Assembly: GCF_002709775.1 (NCBI RefSeq)
Contig: NZ_PAQR01000007.1
Span: forward strand, 149,207-213,206
DNA: 64,000 nt
Source of the DNA: Thalassospira sp.
GTDB lineage: Bacteria > Pseudomonadota > Alphaproteobacteria > Rhodospirillales > Thalassospiraceae
Direction: 5' to 3'
The first letter of the stretch is position 1. Each line of letters starts with the position of its first letter. Shown one piece after another: positions 26,034 to 33,179 of this stretch. Made by a program: the position numbers and the translations under genes. A model generated the notes under the pieces. That model had not been told where the DNA came from. It saw nothing but the letters and a program-made list of their open reading frames with translations, and did no database searches.

Positions 26034-27479
26034 GTGAGATTTCAGGTGCAATTTGTCGTTCTTTTCGGCCCTCAGGCCGGTGCGCATGTTACCCTTCACT
26101 CAGGCGACTATGTTGTCGGCTGTGGTGAAGAAGACGATGTTGTGGTCATGGGGCGTGGTGTTGCAAATGCGCATTTCAGATTTGCGATTGATGAGGCCGC
26201 TGGGCGACTGAAAGTCCTGAAATGTGAAAAGACTGTCTTTTCAGAAGGTGCACATGCGCTTTCTGAGAATGACGAGATTGCCCTGCCTCAGAAATTCTGG
26301 ATCGGTGATGTTGTTATCGGGATTGGTGGTCTCGAAACCCGTTGGGACGAACCGAAGTTTGAAGAGTCCCCGCATGCGGTTGATCGATCTGTTGTTTCTG
26401 ATGACGCAAACAAGCCGTCTGATAACGGAGCAGAGGCGCTCGAAGGTGGGGCAGGGGATAAAACGTCGCTACTAGGTCAGGGCGGTCTGACGGATGATGC
26501 GACAGGCGCTACAGGGGAAGCCGACGCTGCCACAGACGAGGCAGTCGCTATTTCGGACGATGGCAGGAAACGAAAGTCGTCCCGGTCTGTGATGCTGATC
26601 CCGATTGTGGTGACAACGGTTGCGGTCATCGGTGGTTTGCTGATGGTCTTTATTGCCGGTGATGATGAAAGCATTGCCACGCCTGCTCCTGGCCAGGTGA
26701 TGGTTCCAGGGCAGGAAGAGTTCAGTGAAATTACAACACTTCTTGCCGGTATCTCCGAGGTTAGTGACCTTAAGGCGACATTGATCGACGGCATTCCCCA
26801 TGTTGCCGGTTACGCACCTACGACCCAGACGGTAGAGATGATATCGACCGCTGTATACGGCATTGCGCCCGAGGCCCGGATTGATGTGATTGCAGACAGT
26901 GAACTTGAAAAGCGTGCGGCATCGGTGCTTTCGGGCAGGGGTGTAAAGGTCGACAAGGTCGAAGATGGTGTCGTTTATGTCAGCAGTGTTGTCTCCGATC
27001 CGGGCGCAAAAGAGCAGCTCGTTGCCTTCGTTCAGGAAGAGGTTGTTGGTGCCGCAGGTGTCGATGCAGAAAAAATTTATGAGATCAGGGAACTGATTGA
27101 CGTCTTTGGTGACCAATTAAAACGTCAGGGAATTTCCCAGATTTCGCTTCGAAACTTGCGTGACGAGATCATCGTATCGGGTCGTCTGGAATGGTCGAAG
27201 CTGAATGACTGGGAAGATCTTCTGGCGCAGTGGACTGATGAATATGGGTTGAACTTCCGTGATGCCCGTCCAGTGGTTTTGGACGGCGACAATATGCCTT
27301 TTGAATTGGTTGCCGCCGTGGGCGGGGACAACGGGTTCTTGCTGCTTTCCGGGCAGGAAAAGGTGCATATCGGCGGCGAAGTTGCCCCGGGGTTCACCCT
27401 GAAGTCGGTTACAGATGGTGCGCTGGTGCTTCAGCGTCATGACAGCGAATACATGATTGATATCAGAGAGACAGAATGA
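26034..27479 (+). CDS. sctD: T3SS inner-membrane ring protein SctD (YscD)
   Basis: A 481-residue protein: N-terminal cytoplasmic FHA-like domain (about 5-105, VVLFGPQAGAHVTLHSGDYVVG), acidic linker, one membrane helix at about 186-208 (VMLIPIVVTTVAVIGGLLMVF) and a periplasmic part with ring-building repeats (about 235-470). It forms the outer part of the inner-membrane ring and connects to SctC and SctK. The start is GTG at 26034; another GTG at 26046 is in frame and neither has a strong ribosome binding site. No hrp box was found directly upstream. It overlaps the next gene by four bases. Confidence 0.92.
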   Translation: MRFQVQFVVLFGPQAGAHVTLHSGDYVVGCGEEDDVVVMGRGVANAHFRFAIDEAAGRLKVLKCEKTVFSEGAHALSENDEIALPQKFWIGDVVIGIGGLETRWDEPKFEESPHAVDRSVVSDDANKPSDNGAEALEGGAGDKTSLLGQGGLTDDATGATGEADAATDEAVAISDDGRKRKSSRSVMLIPIVVTTVAVIGGLLMVFIAGDDESIATPAPGQVMVPGQEEFSEITTLLAGISEVSDLKATLIDGIPHVAGYAPTTQTVEMISTAVYGIAPEARIDVIADSELEKRAASVLSGRGVKVDKVEDGVVYVSSVVSDPGAKEQLVAFVQEEVVGAAGVDAEKIYEIRELIDVFGDQLKRQGISQISLRNLRDEIIVSGRLEWSKLNDWEDLLAQWTDEYGLNFRDARPVVLDGDNMPFELVAAVGGDNGFLLLSGQEKVHIGGEVAPGFTLKSVTDGALVLQRHDSEYMIDIRETE

Positions 27480-27715
27480 ACGAGCAAACTGCGACACATA
27501 TTCTGGATATCGAAGAAAAACTGGCCGGCGAAGATCGGGCTGATCACGCAGATCAATATTGCGACCGTCTTGAAGCTGCCGCGATGCAAGTGAAGCGTCA
27601 ACTTGATCAGGGCGTAGCCCCGGACCAGTACCGCGTTTTGTCAGGCTTGCTTGAATCGTACGAGGCCGCGCAAAAAGTCGTTCGGATGGTATCGGGCACA
27701 GCCCAGAAGAGCTAA
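27476..27715 (+). CDS. YscE-like needle co-chaperone
   Basis: A 79-residue helical protein (two helices, HILDIEEKLAGEDRADHADQYCDRLEAAAMQVKRQLDQG and PDQYRVLSGLLESYEAAQKVVRMV). YscE is a 66-residue helical-hairpin protein encoded between yscD and yscF and, with YscG, keeps the needle subunit monomeric. Size, hairpin layout and the D-E-F order fit; the sequence is not otherwise diagnostic. Start overlaps the sctD stop (ATGA). Confidence 0.78.
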   Translation: MNEQTATHILDIEEKLAGEDRADHADQYCDRLEAAAMQVKRQLDQGVAPDQYRVLSGLLESYEAAQKVVRMVSGTAQKS

Positions 27716-27716
27716 C

Positions 27717-27732
27717 CCGAAATCTTTCGGGA
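27717..27732 (+). other. hairpin between yscE-like gene and sctF
   Basis: CCCGAAA and TTTCGGG pair around a 2-base TC centre, 3 bases after the yscE-like stop. No T-run follows. A second, weaker CCCC/GGGT pair lies at about 27764-27777. They could attenuate or process the operon mRNA and set needle subunit dosage. Confidence 0.4.
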
Positions 27733-27801
27733 TGTGAATGAAACTGCCAATTCGTCATACATACCCCTTGCGGGTGTGCGTTTCTGAAAGGAACTTCTGA
27801 A

Positions 27802-28026
27802 ATGTCGTTGAACTTCAACTCCGTTGGCCAGTCGCTTGGCAATAACATGAAGGCCAATGAAGCAGATTTCGAAAGCTTCATGCAGAACATGGATTCATCT
27901 GATCCGAGCCAGATGATCGAAATGCAACGCAAGATGCAGGAATGGACCTTGTCTGTTCAGATGCAGACGTCAACGATCAAGGCGCTTGGCGACGCATTGC
28001 GCGGTGTCATCCAGAAAATGAACTGA
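27802..28026 (+). CDS. sctF: T3SS needle protein SctF (YscF)
   Basis: A 74-residue needle subunit. The C-terminal half has the helical needle signature QMIEMQRKMQEWTLSVQMQTSTIKALGDALRGVIQKM, with the conserved WTLSVQMQT-S-IKAL pattern and the family's C-terminal hydrophobics; the N-terminus is NFNSVGQSLGNNMK. Hundreds of copies polymerise into the needle. ATG at 27802 follows AAGGAACTTCTGAA. It lies between a YscE-like gene and the unusual TssL/TssM-like pair. Confidence 0.94.
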   Translation: MSLNFNSVGQSLGNNMKANEADFESFMQNMDSSDPSQMIEMQRKMQEWTLSVQMQTSTIKALGDALRGVIQKMN

Positions 28027-28046
28027 TTTGTCAGCGGTGCCAGACA

Positions 28047-28892
28047 ATGAGCGCAGGAAGACAATCTGTTGCCTTGGTAGAAGAATTGCGCCCTTCGCAG
28101 TCTTCTGCCGAGCTTTTGGATGGTGCCGACGACAACAGAATTCTATCCGTCTTGATGGCGGCCATTGCTGATCTAGTTCAAGCTGCAGATCAGAATGCAC
28201 CAATGAGGCCCGACGCACTGGCTGAGCGCGTTGACCTGGTCATTGCGCGCTACTTCGGCAAGCATCTCGACGAGATTGCTTCACCGCCGGAAATGTTCGG
28301 GCAATACGAGCAATTTTCGGCAAAAGACTCTCGCACCTGCCACGAAGAGAAGACCTGTTCGGTCTGGCTTGCGCTTGTTGTGCTTGATGGCGAAGCAGCC
28401 CGGATTGCGATGAGCAACGGTGTGCGCTGGGCTTCCGGGATGCTGGCGGATCGCTACTGTCCAAATCCACCGACCGTGCAACAGGTTTTGGCTTGTCGGC
28501 AACTGCCGCTGACAGATGAACTGGCGAAGCTGTATGGTTTGGCGCAGCAGGTTTATGGCGGTCTTGAACGACACACAAGATCAACGTCTTCGGGGCGTGA
28601 TATTGTCCCGGTGACCACTGATGCCAAACTGTCGGCCTGTTTTCCTTCCTATATCCGTGACTTTAACTGTGTGGTTTCCCTTCCATTGTCAGTGACGGGG
28701 CGGAAGCAATCCGTACGTCTCCTGGAAACACCAGAAACGCGACCTTCGAAAACAGCTGTGTTTCGTCGGTCACTGTTGATTGGTGCAATGATATTGCTCT
28801 GCCTGTTTGCTGGCTTTGTTCTTGGGTGGGTGTATCAGGGGCAAATCACGGCACACGCCGGTGCGATCGATAGCATTCAGGAGCCCGTATGA
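28047..28892 (+). CDS. DotU/TssL-like membrane protein in the T3SS operon
   Basis: A 281-residue protein from ATG at 28047, 20 bases after sctF. The cytoplasmic part is helical: ILSVLMAAIADLVQAADQ... resembles the first helix of DotU/TssL, CSVWLALVVLDGEAARI its YALC-LDE helix, and ELAKLYGLAQQVYGGLERH its LLELLYLCL-GFEGRYR helix. A single membrane helix lies near the C-terminus (about 242-264, LLIGAMILLCLFAGFVLGW), as in TssL. The following gene is TssM-like and overlaps by four bases; tssL-tssM is the conserved order in type VI secretion. The similarity was judged by eye and is weak, so a profile search is needed. It is not a known Sct component. Confidence 0.55.
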   Translation: MSAGRQSVALVEELRPSQSSAELLDGADDNRILSVLMAAIADLVQAADQNAPMRPDALAERVDLVIARYFGKHLDEIASPPEMFGQYEQFSAKDSRTCHEEKTCSVWLALVVLDGEAARIAMSNGVRWASGMLADRYCPNPPTVQQVLACRQLPLTDELAKLYGLAQQVYGGLERHTRSTSSGRDIVPVTTDAKLSACFPSYIRDFNCVVSLPLSVTGRKQSVRLLETPETRPSKTAVFRRSLLIGAMILLCLFAGFVLGWVYQGQITAHAGAIDSIQEPV

Positions 28893-31300
28893 AACAGTGG
28901 TTCTGCCATGTTTGTCCGGGTGTCGATCGCAAAACGCTGTTTCGTGATCTTGCCGATAACGCAGTCCCGCACTGGTTTAAGGCTGATGGTGTCTGGGGAA
29001 GATCGAAACGCAATGTGAACGCCGGGAAGTATCGGGGATTGGTCATTGCAATTCCAACCAGTGGTTTGCGACAGTCTGAGCACGTCGCCCGTATCGGATC
29101 CTATGTTCATCGACTTGCGGCCACGTTCCAATCCTTGGGGCGGCCGATTGTTTTGCTGTTGTGTGGTACTGGTGATCACGATGTTTCATCGGGGCTGACC
29201 AAGGCCGGTGTTTTGCCGTCCGGCAAGGCTGTTATCGGATGGCTTGGCGAGAATGTGGACACCGGAATCAGAGCGTTGGCGCTTTCAACCAACTATCAGG
29301 CAGCAATCTCCCGTTCAGACAGGCTGATTTCCGATCAATCAGATACGCGATATTCTGCAAACCTTCCGGTGCAAAATGCTGTCCTGGGGTGGCATTCCGT
29401 TTTGCAGGCTCTCGATACTTTTATTGAAACATCACGGCCGGCTTGGAAACCGTCGGGTGTTTTCCTGACCGGCGATGTGGTGCAAGGCGACGTGGCCCGG
29501 AGCCGGCAGGTCAGTCTTTATCACGAGCTCGAACGGTTTGCAGGGGCAGAAGATCTTTATGCTTGGGTCAATAGCAAACAATCTGGTCGCAAAGGTTTGT
29601 TGGCCGTGGCGGCGCTTCTGGCGCTGATGGTTGGTGGTGGGGTTGCCTGGCAACACGGGGCGGCTTTGCGTAATGCGTTGTCACCGCATTCGCAAATTGA
29701 TGCGGCGTCGCGTTTGTGGCATTTGGGGGAAACCCTGCAACAGACACAGGGTGCGGATCTGATTGCAGTTGTGCCGGGGACACAGTTTGAAGCCTTGCGG
29801 TCCGAAATCATCGCTCTGAGCAAGACGGTGCTTCAGGATCCAGCGCGCAGGGCGTTCGAGTTGCGCCTCGACGGCATCGAGCAAACGGCATTGACCGCCA
29901 ACACTGAAACGGTCGTGAACCGTTCTGTCCAGTTCCTGTCAGAGCTGACGACTTATTTGAGTGGGCCGGTTCAATCAACCGATCCGGGGGCAGGTACGGC
30001 GGCCGGTAAAGTTACCCAAGAACCGATAATCGATCCATGGTGGACGCTTTTGGCTGAAAACGGGGTGATTGATCGGGCTCGTGCCGATGGCGTGCCGCCC
30101 GTCCTGTCTGACATTGTCGGAAGCAGGTGGGGTGTTTCGCCCGATTGGCAGCACGAAATCACCAATCGTGTTCAGTCCCTTCTGGAGACAGTCGTTGGCT
30201 ATCAGTGGGGTGTCGGGCGCGGCCCCGAGATCGTCGCAGCAGGTAATGCTTGGTTCGCCCTGAATGATCAGATTGCATCTCGGCCTGAAACGGTGAGTGA
30301 AAAGACTATTGGTGATCTTTTGGCAGCCTACGGGACGGTCGCTGACAGTCAAAAGCAGCTTGGTCTGTTATCGGATGATGCCAGCGGGCAAGACCCATTG
30401 TTTGCGGAACTGAATGCTACGCCTCTGCTGGACAAGAGCTGGCTGTTCAGGTTGCGCCTCAAGGCAAGTTTGGAGCTTGAGGCTGCCCTTAATCAGGTTG
30501 AACTGTCTTCGTCTCATCGTGACGAAAGAACCAACGTTGTACGTTTCGATGGGTATAATTCACGGGCTGTAGCGCAACTGCTGTCGCTAAATGAGGACCA
30601 GATGGGGCGTGAAATACTGGGCCGTGTCGGGCAAGAAATTGTGCGACCGAGTGCGGATGGTCTCCCGTCCAGTGAGGATATCTCGCGTGCGCTTGAGTTG
30701 GGCGAATATTATCGTAATGTCCGCAATCTTGCTGGAAGCGCCCAAGGGGCCGTGTCTGAGATTCTTGATCAATCGGCAATCACGACGATGAGTGATCTGC
30801 TGTTTGGGCAGGGGGCCGGGCCGCGTCACTTGATGGCTCCGGACTATGTCGCGTATTTTAGTACTGCATTCAGGATGCATGCCATGGCGGGTTCTTATTC
30901 CTCGGAATTCGGCGATGATTTTCGCTGGGCCTTTACCGTCACAGCAGTGCGGGAACTGGAACGTATCGACGGCGCTGGACGAAATCTGATCTCGACATTG
31001 GAAGGTGGCCTGGATCAGGTAAAGGTTCTTGAAACAAGCGCGGAGCTTCAGGCGCTGGTAGATACAGCGCAGGATATCTTACCGGTTATTGCCGAACTTG
31101 ATGCCGATGGTGTTCTTGGATTGTCACCTGTCGTTCAGCGCTGGAAAAATATCGCGAGCACCGAAAGCCTTCAACCTTCTGGCCGTTCTGTTGACGGGTT
31201 TGGGGGGAGTGCATGCCGCGCCTTTGGCGTGAACTTGCCCTTGGCAACGGCTTTGGCAAACGAAAAAGTAAAGACAATGATGATCGAGAGTGGGTGTTAA
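28889..31300 (+). CDS. truncated IcmF/TssM-like protein in the T3SS operon
   Basis: An 803-residue protein that matches IcmF/TssM by eye from just after the P-loop. HWFKADGVW (about 28-36) corresponds to the WWFTDEAVL region; KYRGLVIAIPTSGLRQ (47-62) to the INGVIVAVSLADLL strand; FQSLGRPIVLLLCGTGD (80-96) to LGVRFPVYVLLTKCD; PSGVFLTGDVVQG (188-200) to the conserved LRGVYFTSGTQEG. One membrane helix (about 236-254) is followed by a 550-residue, mainly helical periplasmic part, as in TssM. The N-terminal membrane helices and Walker A are absent, and the final NKxD equivalent is GTGD, so it probably does not hydrolyse nucleotide. It overlaps the TssL-like gene and precedes a STAS gene. Confidence 0.62.
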   Translation: MKQWFCHVCPGVDRKTLFRDLADNAVPHWFKADGVWGRSKRNVNAGKYRGLVIAIPTSGLRQSEHVARIGSYVHRLAATFQSLGRPIVLLLCGTGDHDVSSGLTKAGVLPSGKAVIGWLGENVDTGIRALALSTNYQAAISRSDRLISDQSDTRYSANLPVQNAVLGWHSVLQALDTFIETSRPAWKPSGVFLTGDVVQGDVARSRQVSLYHELERFAGAEDLYAWVNSKQSGRKGLLAVAALLALMVGGGVAWQHGAALRNALSPHSQIDAASRLWHLGETLQQTQGADLIAVVPGTQFEALRSEIIALSKTVLQDPARRAFELRLDGIEQTALTANTETVVNRSVQFLSELTTYLSGPVQSTDPGAGTAAGKVTQEPIIDPWWTLLAENGVIDRARADGVPPVLSDIVGSRWGVSPDWQHEITNRVQSLLETVVGYQWGVGRGPEIVAAGNAWFALNDQIASRPETVSEKTIGDLLAAYGTVADSQKQLGLLSDDASGQDPLFAELNATPLLDKSWLFRLRLKASLELEAALNQVELSSSHRDERTNVVRFDGYNSRAVAQLLSLNEDQMGREILGRVGQEIVRPSADGLPSSEDISRALELGEYYRNVRNLAGSAQGAVSEILDQSAITTMSDLLFGQGAGPRHLMAPDYVAYFSTAFRMHAMAGSYSSEFGDDFRWAFTVTAVRELERIDGAGRNLISTLEGGLDQVKVLETSAELQALVDTAQDILPVIAELDADGVLGLSPVVQRWKNIASTESLQPSGRSVDGFGGSACRAFGVNLPLATALANEKVKTMMIESGC

Positions 31301-31358
31301 TCCTCATTGCGATGCGTTGTCCTATTGGAAACAAGCGCCCGTCAAAGGAGAATTTGGG

Positions 31359-31697
31359 ATGGCTTTGGAAGTAAAGATCGACGGTTCGGTGCATATCATA
31401 TTGATGGTTGGCCGTCTTGACAGCTCTTCGGCTGGCGAGGCTGAGACGACCGTCAAAGCCGTGATTGATCAAGGTGCAACCCGTCTTTTGATCGATATGT
31501 CCGGGCTTGATTACATATCGAGTGCTGGTTTGCGGGTTGTCCTGGTTGCGGCAAAAAACATGCAAAAATCGGGTGGCGCGATGGCAATTTGCGGCATGTC
31601 ACCGTCGGTTCGCGAAGTATTTGAAATGACAGGATTCCTTAAAATCCTAAAGGTCTATGATCGCGAAAGCGAAGCAAAGGAAGCGTTGGAAGGATAG
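31359..31697 (+). CDS. STAS-domain anti-sigma factor antagonist
   Basis: A 112-residue single STAS domain (SpoIIAA/RsbV type). The conserved loop LLIDMSGLDYISSAGLRVVL contains the Ser that is phosphorylated in partner-switching systems. ATG at 31359 with AAGGAG eight bases upstream is chosen over the upstream GTG-type extension to 31290, which would overlap the TssM-like gene. Bordetella uses the comparable BtrV, with BtrU and BtrW, to control T3SS. No anti-sigma kinase or PP2C phosphatase is in this window, so the partners are unknown. It is the last gene of the sctD operon and converges with the ECF sigma gene. Confidence 0.9.
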   Translation: MALEVKIDGSVHIILMVGRLDSSSAGEAETTVKAVIDQGATRLLIDMSGLDYISSAGLRVVLVAAKNMQKSGGAMAICGMSPSVREVFEMTGFLKILKVYDRESEAKEALEG

Positions 31698-31727
31698 CCG
31701 GGAAATGGGTCCGGAACGGATAGGCGA

Positions 31728-32306
31728 TTACGACAGCAAATCGTCTATTTCCGGCATCTTTTCTTTTAATGTAGCCCGAACACGCGATAGGCGGGAACGG
31801 ACAGTTCCGATTGGTACGGACAACATCGTGGCAACTTCGTCGTATGTCAGGCCGTCTACCGCGACCATCATGATCATGTTGCGCAATTCATCAGGCAGAT
31901 TTTTGAGTTCTGCATCAAGATCGCGCATCACTTTTTCAAAGGCGATTTGCTCATCTTGTCCCACGGACTCGTGTGGGTGATATGTCAGGGCATCTTCGCT
32001 GACGAAATTGTACTTCTTGTGGGGGCTTCGTTGAATAAAGTTGCGCACGATATTCATCGCGATCCCAAACAGCCACGTCGCGAGTTCTGACTCACCCTTG
32101 AATTTGGCAAGTGAACGATAGGCTTCCGTCAGCGCCTGCTGGGTCAAGTCCTGGGCATCGGTGGGATTCCCAATGTGCTTTAGTACAAAGTGATAAAGAC
32201 TCGCACGGCAATCCTGTACGCAGGAAATAAACGTTTCCTCCGACACAACTTCAACGCGGTCGCGCGCCGAGTCCTCGGCAACGTCTAAGTGTTGCTCAGC
32301 CTTCAT
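31728..32306 (-). CDS. HrpL-like ECF sigma factor, probable T3SS master regulator
   Basis: A 192-residue ECF sigma factor. Region 2 (about 30-95) includes HIGNPTDAQDLTQQALTEAYR and FKGESELATWLFGIAMNIVRN; region 4 (about 130-185) includes the helix-turn-helix YDEVATMLSVPIGTVRSRLSRVR. HrpL of Pseudomonas syringae has NPDDVDDILQCVFLEALRN, TWLCGIALNLIRN and VPIGTVRSRLSRAR at the same places, a strong likeness. HrpL recognises GGAACC-N15/16-CCACNNA; six such sites lie upstream of T3SS transcription units here. No anti-sigma factor gene adjoins it, as with HrpL, and no hrp box was found upstream of its own gene. Confidence 0.9.
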   Translation of the reverse strand: MKAEQHLDVAEDSARDRVEVVSEETFISCVQDCRASLYHFVLKHIGNPTDAQDLTQQALTEAYRSLAKFKGESELATWLFGIAMNIVRNFIQRSPHKKYNFVSEDALTYHPHESVGQDEQIAFEKVMRDLDAELKNLPDELRNMIMMVAVDGLTYDEVATMLSVPIGTVRSRLSRVRATLKEKMPEIDDLLS

Positions 32307-32540
32307 TGAAACACCAGTGTCTGCCCGAATGCCAGTATCGCCCCAAGAGGGCTATGGCTACCCCAACCAATACGCACCGTATTTTTACGTGTGCTTATTT
32401 TTTGATCATTTTAATTTGAACAGGGAAGAGGCTATCACCAGAAGTCACTGTAAGTGAATGTTTAAGTTTTATCATTTTTGGAGAATTTATCATTTTCGTA
32501 CGGGATGGGAGTACGGCGCCTTCAACTTGAAAGTGCGATT

Positions 32541-33179
32541 TCAGGCCGGATTGTGGTGGAAAACAGCTCTTTTGGGCGGAAGAAATTCGGTGATTTTCCG
32601 AGAGCTGTTGAAGACAGGTTTATCACTCGGGCTTTCGAGACTGTCGTTGAATATCCCATCATATGACAATAAGAGATGATCAATTCTATCGCCTGGGGCG
32701 TAAGCAACAACAATGTGCGGTGACGATTCTGTCTGTCCACTTTCTGCATAATCGAGAAGTTGGCTGAGCTTTTCTTCAAGTCGGAGAAATGTCTGGTTCA
32801 CAGCCAGTCGTTCGGCTTCGATGTCATTGTTGATGTTCCCGAACTCAAGGCGCAGCCACATATGAACTTGCCCGACAGATAATTGATAAATCAGTCGGTT
32901 GGACGCAAACCCCCCCGATTGCAAAGCGAAACATACACCATCGCGGTGTGACGATGATCCGACCTTGTTCAGGAATGTCGGAAGATCTGATGCTGGATCG
33001 TAGTCAAGGCTGCAAAAGCCGAACTTTCCAACGCTTCTGAGCTTGTCGACAAACGCGTGTGGTACGGCCGGGCACCGAAGGCCTATGGCGCGGCATTCAA
33101 TAAAAGCCTCCTCCAGCGCGGTGAGCATTGAGTCGTTTCCAAGGGCCTCTGGCGGGGTGGTGTTCTGTGAGTTTATCAT
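32541..33179 (-). CDS. unknown protein paired with kinase-like effector (212 residues)
   Basis: Unrecognised protein whose start overlaps the end of the kinase-like effector gene by four bases. It is mixed alpha/beta: helix ALEEAFIECRAIGLRC, strands GVCFALQSGGFASNRLIYQLSVGQVHMWLRLEFG, a helix NQTFLRLEEKLSQLLDYAE. Size is above the usual 120-160 residues of class I chaperones, and the sequence lacks their hallmark, but the position is that of a cognate chaperone. It could equally be a second effector or a regulator of the kinase. The start is chosen at 33179 because of the overlap. Confidence 0.6.
   Translation of the reverse strand: MINSQNTTPPEALGNDSMLTALEEAFIECRAIGLRCPAVPHAFVDKLRSVGKFGFCSLDYDPASDLPTFLNKVGSSSHRDGVCFALQSGGFASNRLIYQLSVGQVHMWLRLEFGNINNDIEAERLAVNQTFLRLEEKLSQLLDYAESGQTESSPHIVVAYAPGDRIDHLLLSYDGIFNDSLESPSDKPVFNSSRKITEFLPPKRAVFHHNPA

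Noticed and set aside
28047-31300. A type VI secretion cluster
   Set aside because: No TssB, TssC, Hcp, VgrG, ClpV or TssK is in the window; only the TssL/TssM-like pair was seen.
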